DNA of 64,000 bases from NCBI GenBank assembly GCA_028335825.1, contig JAIOKI010000002.1:434001-498000 (forward strand), written 5' to 3'. The translations under genes were made by a program, and so were the position numbers. The stretch comes from Nosema muscidifuracis (lineage: Eukaryota > Microsporidia > Nosematidae). The first letter of the stretch is position 1. Every line of letters begins with the position of its first letter. This document shows, piece after piece, positions 1 through 8,989 of the stretch. Below the pieces are notes generated by a model that saw nothing but the letters and a program-made list of their open reading frames with translations, had not been told where the DNA came from and searched no databases.

Positions 1-589
1 ATAAATTTCTAATTATGTAATATTCCTTTTTAATAAATTGAGTTTTATTAGATTACTCGTTCTAAATTTTTATAGTAAAATTAATACAGAAATATTGTTT
101 TTTAATACAAGTAAAATATTCAGGTATGCTTTTAATACTGATTTTTAAAGATTATAGCTATTTATAAGTATTTAATTTTTATAGCTATTTATAAGTATTA
201 AAGATTTTTATAGTTATTTATAAGTATGTAAGATCTGTCTATGTATTTATACATAAAAATAATATTATATTGTTACTTTAAAATTAATCTTATATAAGCC
301 AATTTTTTATTTATCTTCACTTTTAATTAAATTGAGATTCTTATAATTTTATTAATATAAAATATTTTTATGTATAAATCAGTTATATTTTATGCATAAA
401 TCTTATTATATTTACAATTAATAAATCAATTATATTTTTATTAATAGATCTTAAATCTTCTATAAAGATGTCAATTATGAATCTTATAAAAATCAAATAA
501 TTTTCAATAGCTTAAAAATTTTATAAAATCATTTCTTTTTAGATTTTCTGAAATTTATTTTTAAAATTTTAAATATTTTTTCACCCATA
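1..589. other. AT-rich spacer with short direct repeats
   Basis: I see no gene here. Between about 150 and 230 the motif TTTATAGCTATTTATAAGTAT recurs about three times in slightly altered form. The last 20 bases carry the CCC start element of the next gene. Confidence 0.6.
584..586 (+). promoter_or_regulatory. CCC start-proximal element of eL15
   Basis: CCC sits 3 bases upstream of the eL15 ATG. CCC or GGG elements just before start codons are a known microsporidian transcription signal. The same element, on the coding strand, precedes most genes in this window. Confidence 0.7.
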
Positions 590-1204
590 ATGGCAGCAGC
601 AGATTATATTAGAGAGATCCAGAAATCTAAGCAATCTGACAATATGAGATATCTACTTCGTCTTAGAGTATGTGAGTACAGACAGAGAGGAGAAGTATTT
701 CGAGTAAATCGTCCTACTTTCTTACAGAGAGCTAGAACTCTTGGATACAAAACTAAAGAAGGAATTCTTTGTTACATTGCTAGAGTTAAGAAAGGAAACA
801 GAAAGAGAGAATATAATAATGGTAATACACGTGGTAAGTGTAAAAATGCTCGTATCCATCAGATCACACCAGCAATGAGACATCAAGCTTCTGCTGAACA
901 AATAGTTGGAAAAAGACATCCAAATTTGAGAGTTTTAAATTCTTACTGGGTCAATCAAGATTTAGTTTATAAATATTTTGAAGTTATTATGGTAGATCCA
1001 AATCATAATGCTATAAGAAATGATCCTAAATATAACTGGATCTGTAAGGGAGTTATGAAACATCGCGAATGCAGAGGTCTTACTTCTGCTTCTAAGAAGA
1101 GTAGAGGACTTGGACATGGAATTAAGTATAATAATACTATAGGAGGATCAGTAAGAGCATGTTGGAAGAGAAATGTTACTACAAGTCTAAGAAGATTTAG
1201 ATAA
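590..1204 (+). CDS. RPL15: 60S ribosomal protein L15 (eL15)
   Basis: This encodes a structural protein of the large ribosomal subunit that contacts 28S rRNA and acts in cytoplasmic translation. The 204 residues match the full eL15 family length (about 204). The N-terminus has the typical [18 protein letters not shown] block and the middle has RVKKGNRKR and the conserved LNSYWVNQD segment. The C-terminus is Arg/Lys-rich, as in eL15. No intron is needed, although some microsporidian ribosomal genes have one near the 5' end. A CCC element lies 3 bases before the ATG, which supports this start. The product call is very secure. Confidence 0.97.
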   Translation: MAAADYIREIQKSKQSDNMRYLLRLRVCEYRQRGEVFRVNRPTFLQRARTLGYKTKEGILCYIARVKKGNRKREYNNGNTRGKCKNARIHQITPAMRHQASAEQIVGKRHPNLRVLNSYWVNQDLVYKYFEVIMVDPNHNAIRNDPKYNWICKGVMKHRECRGLTSASKKSRGLGHGIKYNNTIGGSVRACWKRNVTTSLRRFR

Positions 1205-1397
1205 ATTAAATATTTATTATAATATTTCTTTAGATTTAATTTAATATTTCTTTAGTATTTAATATGATATTTATATATCATTTATTCAGTATTTAATATG
1301 ATATTTATTTATTATAATAACCTTTTTAATATATCATTTATTTAATATAATATTTATTAAAATAACCTCTTTTATAAAATACTTATTTAGATATCAT

Positions 1398-1712
1398 TTA
1401 ATAAAATTTTAATGTCTTATAAAATATCATCAAATAAATTAAATAAGTTCCATCTAAAATATACAGAAGAAATTTCTCAGTATGATAACAACCTACTAAA
1501 TTTGCATAAGAAAGAGGAACAAGCCCATAAATAAAAAATTGTGTATTGTAGATTAGAGAAGCAAAAAGAGAAAGAATGGAAAGAAAAATATACAAAATGA
1601 AAGGTGAATTATCTAATAAATGAAGGAAGTCATCTTCCATAAATCCTTTATTTTTATCTGAAGATGTTTTTATATTGAAATGTTCATTATTTTCTGAAGA
1701 ATTCTTTTTCAT
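1398..1712 (-). CDS. small predicted membrane protein, unknown function
   Basis: The 104-residue protein is not recognised. The first 35 residues are polar and charged. Two hydrophobic segments follow, at about residues 38-60 and 82-100, so it is probably a two-pass membrane protein. On the coding strand TTTTACCCTGC directly precedes the ATG; this CCC element is the main reason to believe the gene is real. It lies tail to tail with eL15, about 190 bases apart. A secretory-pathway or small ER protein is possible, but nothing specific supports it. Confidence 0.5.
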   Translation of the reverse strand: MKKNSSENNEHFNIKTSSDKNKGFMEDDFLHLLDNSPFILYIFLSILSLFASLIYNTQFFIYGLVPLSYANLVGCYHTEKFLLYILDGTYLIYLMIFYKTLKFY

Positions 1713-1797
1713 GCAGGGTAAAAATATTCATTTTAGAAAGATTAAAAATTTAATTTTTTTATTATGTATTGAATTAGTTAATATAATTAATCATATA

Positions 1798-2155
1798 TAA
1801 AAGTTTAAATAAAATATACTTCAATTATTAAAATTGATAACTTTTTTAATAATTTAATATTCTAATTATAGAAATCTTAAAATTGGTAATTATATTTAAA
1901 CTATAACTTTATTAAAAAAGATTTAATAATTCTATAATAAATTTTTAATGATATATTTTATTTAGAATATTAAATTATTAAAAAAGTTATCAATTTTAAT
2001 AATTCTATAATAAATTTTTAATGATATATTTTATTTAGAGATATTAAATTATTAAATAAAGTTATCAATTTTAATAATTCTATAATAAGTATATTTAAAT
2101 TATTAAAGAAAGTTATCAATTTTAATAATTGAAGTATATTTTATTAAAACTTTTA
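1798..2155. repeat. MITE-like element with about 58-bp inverted repeats
   Basis: The left arm (about 1798-1856) is an almost perfect reverse complement of the right arm (about 2096-2155). The central 240 bases hold two or three further copies of a unit that begins with the right arm's AGTTATCAATTTTAATAATT core. There is no ORF inside. I saw no clear target-site duplication. It could be a small non-autonomous DNA transposon, or a palindrome that arose by local inverted duplication. Confidence 0.5.
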
Positions 2156-2274
2156 TCTATTGAATATTTATGAATTTTCTTGAATTTAAATATTCTTATA
2201 TTTCTCTTTTGAATATTTATGAATTTTCTTGAATTTTAAAACTATAAATTTAAAAAAATTATTAATGCGCATAA

Positions 2275-4812
2275 ATGTCTCAACAAAAATTTACTAACAA
2301 AGCAAGGTCACTTATTGAGCAATCAATACTAACAGCTCAACTGAATAAAAATACAATATTCGAACCAGAACATATCTTAAAAGTTTTATTAGAAGATTCA
2401 TCATCTATCTTAAGGAAAGTTCTTAGCCAAGATGAGTGTAATACTTGGACTAATAAGATTATCACAAAAATTAATACTTTTGGAAAATCTAATATGCAGA
2501 CTGAACCAGGTATGTCTTATAGCATGTCACAGATTATAAAGAGTAATGATGAGTATGTATCTGTAGATAGTATTTTAATTAATATATTGAAATTACAGAA
2601 TATTAAAAATTTGCTTGGAGATACAGATGAAATTATTAAGAAGATTTCTTTACTTAGAGGGGATAAAAAAATGAATCATCCTGATGCTGATGATACACAA
2701 GATATCATGTCTAAATTTGCTGTAGATTTAGTAGAACAAGCTAGACAAAATGTTTTTGATCCAGTAATAGGAAGAGAAAGAGAAATTAGAGAGATTATAG
2801 AAATCTTATGTAAGAAGACTAAGAGTAATGCTATTATGGTAGGTAAACCTGGAGTAGGAAAAACAGCAATAGTCAATGGAATAGCTCAGAAGATTGCTAA
2901 TGGAGATGCTCCTGGATTAAAAAATGCTAAGATTTATAGTGTAGATATTGGTGGAATGGTAGCAGGAGCATGCCATAGAGGAGATTTTGAACAAAGACTT
3001 AAAGATCTTATTAAGGAAGCTGAAGAAACTCCTGGAGTTATTTTGTTTATTGATGAGATACATATTGTGCTAGGAGCAGGTAAGACTTCTGACAGTGCTA
3101 TGGATGCTGCTAATATGCTTAAACCTGGATTGGCTAGTGGAAAGATTAAATGTATAGGAGCTACTACAGAAGATGAATACAGGAAGTATGTAGAATCAGA
3201 TCCAGCATTTGAAAGAAGATTTGTACAAGTAGCAGTAAGAGAACCTTCTATAGAAGATTCTATAACAATGTTAAGAGGAATAAGAGAAAGAATGGAATTG
3301 CATCATGGTGTAAAAATAAGTGATAATGCATTAGTATATGCAGCAAAGGCTTCTAAACAATATATTCCAAATAGAAGATTGCCAGATATAGCAATAGACT
3401 TGATAGATAGTGCATGTGCTAGTGCAGTTATATCTTTAGAAAGTCAACCTAAGGAAGTACAGGAGGCAAGAAATAAAATCTGGTCTTTGGAATTAGAAAG
3501 GACGAGTCTAGAAATGGATTTGAAAAATAAAAGCAGTGATATCGAAATACAAGAAATTAATAAAAGAATTACAGATGTACAGAAAAAGATTGATGATATC
3601 AAAGAATCACTAGTTCCTCTGGAAGAAGCTTATCTTATCGAGAAGAAACATATCATCAAAGCTAAGGAGTTAAGGAAGAAATTAGAAGATACAAAAATGA
3701 GACTTCAACAAGCTGAGAGAGATAGACAAACTTATCTTGCATTAGATCTAAAGAATAATGTCATACCTGTTATAGAAGAAGAGCTTAAAAAATTGACAGG
3801 TGTAGAAATTATTCAAGTTCATCATATTGCAGAGAAGATCAGTGGATGGACAGGCATACCTGTTAAGAGACTTACTATGAAAGAAAGTGATAGATTATTA
3901 GAAATGCCTATTCGTATCAAGCAAAGAATATTTGGACAAGATGAAGCAGTAGATGCTATAACAAGTTCTATTCTTCAATCAAGAGTAGGATTAGCAAGAA
4001 AAGATAAGCCAATAGGTGCATTTCTACTTCTTGGACCAAGTGGAGTAGGAAAGACTGAATTAGCTAAAGCTGTTGCCAGTGAATTGTTTGATGATGAGAA
4101 GAATATGGTAGTACTTGATATGAGTGATTATGGAAATGAGCTATCAGTAACTAAATTAATAGGTGCATCTGCCGGTTATGTAGGGTATAATGAAGGAGGA
4201 TCACTTACTGAACCAATTAGAAGGAAACCTTATAATGTGATACTTTTGGATGAACTAGATCTTGCTCATCAATCTGTACTTAATGTACTTTATCAACTAC
4301 TCGATGAAGGACGTATTACTGATGGAAAAGGTGTAGTGGTAGATTACAGAAATTGTGTAATAATCATGACTTCAAATCTGGGACAACATGTCATAATGAA
4401 TTCTAATGGTATAGGAGAAAAAGAAAGAGAAGAATTAGAAAAAATGGTACTACAAAAATTTGGACCTCCTTTCGTAAACAGGATAGATAATGTCATCTAC
4501 TTCAATCAACTCAATTTAGACAGTCTTAGTAGAATACTGGATTATCAAATATCAGAGTTAAATAAGAGACTTGAAGATAAACGAATGAAATTTGCTATAA
4601 GCAGTGCAGTAGCTGAAGAAATCGTAGTTAAAGCACATTCATCTGTATATGGAGCAAGATTAATGAAAAGACTCGTGCAGACTCATTTCGTGAGTGCCTT
4701 AACTCATATATTATTAAGAAAGAGGGATGATATAGAAATTTATGTAAGATGTTACGGAGAATATGAGAATCAGACGGGTGAGAAAATTGGTGAATATGTC
4801 TATCAGTATTGA
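2275..4812 (+). CDS. HSP104: ClpB/Hsp104-family AAA+ disaggregase (microsporidian HSP101)
   Basis: This is a hexameric ATP-driven chaperone that threads aggregated proteins through its pore, working with Hsp70 and Hsp40. The order is Clp N domain (about 1-140), NBD1 with Walker A GKPGVGKT near residue 190 and Walker B ILFIDEIH, arginine finger AFERRF, a coiled-coil middle domain (about 395-520), and NBD2 with Walker A GPSGVGKT near 588 and Walker B VILLDEL. At 845 residues it is a little shorter than yeast Hsp104 (908), mostly at the C-terminus. The NBD1 substrate loop, normally GAKYRGEFE, reads GACHRGDFE at residues 231-239, so its Lys-Tyr pair is replaced by Cys-His. The NBD2 loop GYVGY is intact. 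No CCC element is seen before the ATG. Confidence 0.95.
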   Translation: MSQQKFTNKARSLIEQSILTAQLNKNTIFEPEHILKVLLEDSSSILRKVLSQDECNTWTNKIITKINTFGKSNMQTEPGMSYSMSQIIKSNDEYVSVDSILINILKLQNIKNLLGDTDEIIKKISLLRGDKKMNHPDADDTQDIMSKFAVDLVEQARQNVFDPVIGREREIREIIEILCKKTKSNAIMVGKPGVGKTAIVNGIAQKIANGDAPGLKNAKIYSVDIGGMVAGACHRGDFEQRLKDLIKEAEETPGVILFIDEIHIVLGAGKTSDSAMDAANMLKPGLASGKIKCIGATTEDEYRKYVESDPAFERRFVQVAVREPSIEDSITMLRGIRERMELHHGVKISDNALVYAAKASKQYIPNRRLPDIAIDLIDSACASAVISLESQPKEVQEARNKIWSLELERTSLEMDLKNKSSDIEIQEINKRITDVQKKIDDIKESLVPLEEAYLIEKKHIIKAKELRKKLEDTKMRLQQAERDRQTYLALDLKNNVIPVIEEELKKLTGVEIIQVHHIAEKISGWTGIPVKRLTMKESDRLLEMPIRIKQRIFGQDEAVDAITSSILQSRVGLARKDKPIGAFLLLGPSGVGKTELAKAVASELFDDEKNMVVLDMSDYGNELSVTKLIGASAGYVGYNEGGSLTEPIRRKPYNVILLDELDLAHQSVLNVLYQLLDEGRITDGKGVVVDYRNCVIIMTSNLGQHVIMNSNGIGEKEREELEKMVLQKFGPPFVNRIDNVIYFNQLNLDSLSRILDYQISELNKRLEDKRMKFAISSAVAEEIVVKAHSSVYGARLMKRLVQTHFVSALTHILLRKRDDIEIYVRCYGEYENQTGEKIGEYVYQY

Positions 4813-4882
4813 TTAAAATTAAATATTTTACTTGGTTATTTTTTTTTAAAAAAATATTTTCAAATTTAGATTAATATATTTG

Positions 4883-5125
4883 TTAGCAGTCATGTGTATT
4901 TTCTTCCATATAGATAAGCATTCTATCAAAAAATTTTTGCATTTTCTCCAGATCAAATCCTGCGTCAAGTACAACCGCTCCTGCTAAAGATTCGAATATA
5001 TCGCTATAACACTTGCTTATTTTAATATTGTTTAGATCTCTAGTATTATCACTAAGTCCTGTCATAGAAATATCTACAAGCCCAGTTTTAAACAATATCA
5101 TTGCAAATGTAAAGTTATTCACTAA
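4883..5125 (-). CDS. C-terminal part of the Dicer RNase IIIb domain, in a different frame
   Basis: This 79-80 residue stretch completes the second RNase III domain of the upstream Dicer gene. It starts LVNNFTFAMILF, the usual block after the RNase III core, and contains SDIFESLAGAVVLDAG with the catalytic Asp and Glu. It has no ATG of its own at the start. It abuts the TAG that ends the long Dicer frame, and one extra T in the GATTAG context would join the two frames. It is therefore part of one gene, interrupted either in the genome or by a one-base sequence error. A stand-alone gene is unlikely. Confidence 0.75.
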   Translation of the reverse strand, partial: LVNNFTFAMILFKTGLVDISMTGLSDNTRDLNNIKISKCYSDIFESLAGAVVLDAGFDLEKMQKFFDRMLIYMEENTHDC

Positions 5126-8100
5126 TCTCTTCCTATGAGTATGTAATTCAAAAGGATCAGAGCTTCAGTGTATTTATTAAAAATATAAGATGATACTTTA
5201 AGATCTAAGAAACAATCACCTACTAGTTCTAACTTCTGAAATCTTTCACTACCAAATATATTATTTTTATAGGATGGATGAATCATAGCCTTCTCTAAAT
5301 AACCTTTATTAATAAATTGATAATCTATTATTTTTTCTACAATGCTTATAGATTTCAATGGTAATATTCCTTCATAATCGCATAACAAATATATTTCAGA
5401 TTCATCTTCAATTTTTTTAGACTTAACTATACCTATCTTCTTAATAAATTCCCATGCCTTATTAAAGCCTTGTTCTATATAATGAACTCCGATAAGAGAT
5501 TCTACTATATCTGCATATACTTTTCTACCCTTTTCTAAATCTTCTTCTTTGACTTGTTTCTTGCTATATTCCTTTAAAAAATAATATTGGTTATTATTTA
5601 AAAAGACCTTCCTTACTCCTAAATTATCAATTAGAGATTTATTTTTTATTTCATCAAGAATGGCAGGAGGTTGAAAAAGATTTTCATTGTATCTATTAAA
5701 TGAAAAATAATTCTGTAATTCTAATTTTTTTCCTATCTGATATAAATTATTATTACATATAATACTATCTTTAGTACTTACTAATCTATTAAGAGAATAT
5801 CCACACTCAGTAAATAAATATTTACTTGTTGCATATTTTAATACTGAATCTCCAATAAATTCAAATCTTTCATATCCTAAATCAGTTACTCCATCAATAA
5901 CTTCACTTGGTGAGAAAGAAGTAACTAAATTGCTTAAAGAAACATTCAAGTCATTTTTACACTTGAATTCGTGTATAAGTGAGATTGTCTCAAATATATA
6001 AAAATATTCAATAAATCTTTTATAATCACATTTGATACTCTTCTTTACTGTAGTAACATAAATTATTTCTCCCGAATGATATTCAATTTTCTTCTCCTTA
6101 TTTTTCGTAGAGTACTGTATAGCACTAAATATTATATTTGTATCATCAATTATGTTTACTAGATTAATTCCATAAAGTCTTCTAAAATATTCTTGAAAAG
6201 TGTATTCTTCAATTTCATTCTCTAAATTATCCTTTGATTTCCATGCTTTTATTTTTTGTGTAGTTATGTCAGTAAGTTTTTTATCAGATTCTTCTTCGTA
6301 TTCATAAAAAGCCTTTGTTATTGGATTAAATAATAAAAAATTATTTAAAATATTTCTATCTTGTACACTGTAAACATTTCCTATGAAGAAATTGTTATGA
6401 ATTATTTTCATGTATTCAAAATCAATTTCTTCATTTTTCATTGGAACAACCAAGTATGCATATTTTCTCATATTCTTATCTATGCTAGTTATTCTTCTGA
6501 AGTTTATACCAAAAAATATTATCTGATAATTTATAATAAAACTCATTTCTGATTCACTTAAAGTCAATTCTTTTAAAAATGAAACTTCTATATTTTTATA
6601 TGTAATAGTTTCTTGAAATGATTTATCAGTGCAAATTCCTAAATTACTATTATTAAAAATGTACAAACTTACTGTTTTTGTAAATTTTTTCATAGAATCT
6701 GCTTGTTTTCGCAAAACTTCATTAAAATCCAAAACAGGTTGCTCGTTAGAATCGTACAAATCAAATGAAAATTCTTTTTTGAATTTATCTTCTTCTTCGT
6801 ATTCTTCTTTAATTTTTTTAAATATTTTAGGAATATCTTGTGGATTATCGTATTCAATTTCGTAAATATCCTTGATATATTTATAATATACAGAATTATT
6901 GTCAATAAACTTATTTTTTACAGGTAAAAAGTTACTATCCAAATATCCTGACTCTACTAAACTAATAATAGCTTTATAGCTCGCATCTTTGGTAGCATCT
7001 TTTTTTCTAAAAAATTCGTCTGATTTATATTTCTGTTTAAATATTGTATCATCAACTATATTAGGAAATTCTAAATAACAATAATATTTATCTCCATTTG
7101 AACTAGAGTGGTATGTTCTATTTACTTTGATACTTCTTATATACAAATAATTATCATGAAAAACTCTTCCTATCAAATATAAAATATGTTCAAGAAAAAG
7201 TACTGAATATTCGAAAGAAAGTGTTGGTATAGAATTTCCTGTTCTACATTCTTCTATACGATACTCTTTGTCTCTTTTGATAGTATAATCTATAAATTTC
7301 TCTAAACCCTCTTTTTTACTAACCATATTAATAAATCTATTTGGATAATCTCCACGTATCTTAAAATATATAATTTTCTTAAATTGTTCATATATTTCTT
7401 CTTCATCATCTTCATCCCATATAAATAAGACAAATAAATGAGTTTTCGTTTTATCTACATCTTTGTAATTTTCAACATTTTCGAACCCGAAATTTAATTT
7501 ACTTTTTAAAATAACGATATTATTTTTTGAATATTTCTCAATAATATTTTTTTTCTGGTGAAATATTAAAAGGTCTTTCACATTTTTAATATCTTCTTCT
7601 TGATCAGGAATATCTTTTAACTTGTTAATATCAACAAATCTTCTAAGTAAAGAAATGGCATCTTCAATATTTTTGATCTCAAGTGCTTTTATTTCTTTTA
7701 ATAATCTTATATAATTATCATTATCAGCTCTACTTACTACATCCTTAAGAATTCTTTTACATTTAACATAATTTATAATATCTTCTGTAACTTTAATATC
7801 TAAAGAATAACACTTATAAGAATTATTATAAGTTATTTCTTTTATATTTTCTTTTTCTCTAATATTATTATTTATTATTGATTGGAAATATATAGCCAAT
7901 TCTTGAGTTACTTTTTTACTGTACACTATACATAATGGCTTGTTAAGATTTCCAACTATATTATCTATATAAAATACACGGAATGCGTGTACGAAATCCA
8001 TTTTTATCTCACAATTTACAATTATTAAATCATATTTAAATACATCAAGAAGTCCTTGCCAAGCAAAAAATATAAACTTGGAGACATGAAGAATTAATTG

Positions 8101-8301
8101 AGGAGTATTTTTTATATTAGGAAGAATCTGCACAAATTTCAACTTAAAATATTCAGAATATTCTTTTGAATCTGTAATTAGTAAAACACGATCGTATTTG
8201 TTCATTAAATCTCTAATATTATCATGTGTAGTCGTTGTATCATTTTTTATGTCTATTTCGTCTTTGATTGCTATTTCTGAGAAAATACTGTTGAATTTCA
8301 T
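5122..8301 (-). CDS. DCR1: Dicer-like ribonuclease III (main frame)
   Basis: Dicer cuts double-stranded RNA into small RNAs for RNA interference. The N-terminal 350 residues have a RecA-like pattern (VLLITDS, DLIIVNCE) but no Walker A and no DECH box, so this looks like a dead helicase. A Dicer dimerisation domain (DUF283-like, ending KKDATKDASYKAIISLVESG) follows at about 395-460, and a platform/PAZ-like region at about 560-690. RNase IIIa has ERFEFIGDSVLKY (about 810) and YADIVESLIG (about 930). RNase IIIb begins with FQKLELVGDCFLDL (about 1020), but the frame stops at residue 1059 and the domain continues in the neighbouring frame. A GGG element lies 4 bases before the ATG. No Argonaute gene is in the window. 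Confidence 0.88.
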   Translation of the reverse strand: MKFNSIFSEIAIKDEIDIKNDTTTTHDNIRDLMNKYDRVLLITDSKEYSEYFKLKFVQILPNIKNTPQLILHVSKFIFFAWQGLLDVFKYDLIIVNCEIKMDFVHAFRVFYIDNIVGNLNKPLCIVYSKKVTQELAIYFQSIINNNIREKENIKEITYNNSYKCYSLDIKVTEDIINYVKCKRILKDVVSRADNDNYIRLLKEIKALEIKNIEDAISLLRRFVDINKLKDIPDQEEDIKNVKDLLIFHQKKNIIEKYSKNNIVILKSKLNFGFENVENYKDVDKTKTHLFVLFIWDEDDEEEIYEQFKKIIYFKIRGDYPNRFINMVSKKEGLEKFIDYTIKRDKEYRIEECRTGNSIPTLSFEYSVLFLEHILYLIGRVFHDNYLYIRSIKVNRTYHSSSNGDKYYCYLEFPNIVDDTIFKQKYKSDEFFRKKDATKDASYKAIISLVESGYLDSNFLPVKNKFIDNNSVYYKYIKDIYEIEYDNPQDIPKIFKKIKEEYEEEDKFKKEFSFDLYDSNEQPVLDFNEVLRKQADSMKKFTKTVSLYIFNNSNLGICTDKSFQETITYKNIEVSFLKELTLSESEMSFIINYQIIFFGINFRRITSIDKNMRKYAYLVVPMKNEEIDFEYMKIIHNNFFIGNVYSVQDRNILNNFLLFNPITKAFYEYEEESDKKLTDITTQKIKAWKSKDNLENEIEEYTFQEYFRRLYGINLVNIIDDTNIIFSAIQYSTKNKEKKIEYHSGEIIYVTTVKKSIKCDYKRFIEYFYIFETISLIHEFKCKNDLNVSLSNLVTSFSPSEVIDGVTDLGYERFEFIGDSVLKYATSKYLFTECGYSLNRLVSTKDSIICNNNLYQIGKKLELQNYFSFNRYNENLFQPPAILDEIKNKSLIDNLGVRKVFLNNNQYYFLKEYSKKQVKEEDLEKGRKVYADIVESLIGVHYIEQGFNKAWEFIKKIGIVKSKKIEDESEIYLLCDYEGILPLKSISIVEKIIDYQFINKGYLEKAMIHPSYKNNIFGSERFQKLELVGDCFLDLKVSSYIFNKYTEALILLNYILIGRD

Positions 8302-8617
8302 TTTACCCTTTTTATGCTAAAAAATAAAAATTAAATATTTTAAACTTCAAAAATAATTATTTAAGATTTTTATTATTTTCAAACATTAAAAAACTTCTTT
8401 TAAAAGCTTGATTTTGAAATTTAATTATCAATATATGCTAAAATCAATAAAATTTTAAAATAATTATTTTTTCTAAAATATTTGATTAAAAAAATTGTAG
8501 TTTAAATTTATCTTTTTCTTTATTAATTTTATTTGTAATCGTTTATGAGAATCATGTTTTTTATAAGGGCAATTTTTTAATTTAATAACTAATTAAGAAT
8601 TAGTAAAAATAATTATT

Positions 8618-8989
8618 TTAATGATTTAGACCGCTGTTATTTCTTTCTTCTTCATAGTTATTGGTAAGAGTTACATATTTTTCATTAATATTAGTATCAT
8701 TTCTAGATTCAGTACTTGTCTGTTTAGAAACTATAAAACTAAGATTTTTATCTTCAGACATTTTTAAAGATGTATATTTATCTTCGCTTAATTTAGACTT
8801 AATTTTTTCAAGCAATTCTGATTTACGAAGTTTATCTAATTCAAAATTACTTTCTTCGATTAATTCATTATCATCTAAATTAAGACTATTTGTACTAAAA
8901 TAATTATTAGAATCCTCATTAGAAGATTTTTCTGATTCATCTTCTGAATTTTCAGCACTAGTTGAATTTAAACTTTCAATGGATTTTTT
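8618..8989 (-). CDS. C-terminal continuation of the acidic repeat protein, in another frame
   Basis: After the stop of the long acidic frame at 8968, an adjacent minus-strand frame stays open for about 120 residues. It has the same Glu/Asp/Ser/Lys-rich composition (for example STSAENSEDESEKSSNED), and ends ERNNSGLNH. The switch point is a run of six T (8984-8989 on the plus strand); one more base there would fuse the frames. I read this as the true C-terminus of the gene rather than a separate gene. An indel in the genome and a homopolymer error cannot be told apart here. Confidence 0.6.
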   Translation of the reverse strand, partial: KKSIESLNSTSAENSEDESEKSSNEDSNNYFSTNSLNLDDNELIEESNFELDKLRKSELLEKIKSKLSEDKYTSLKMSEDKNLSFIVSKQTSTESRNDTNINEKYVTLTNNYEEERNNSGLNH

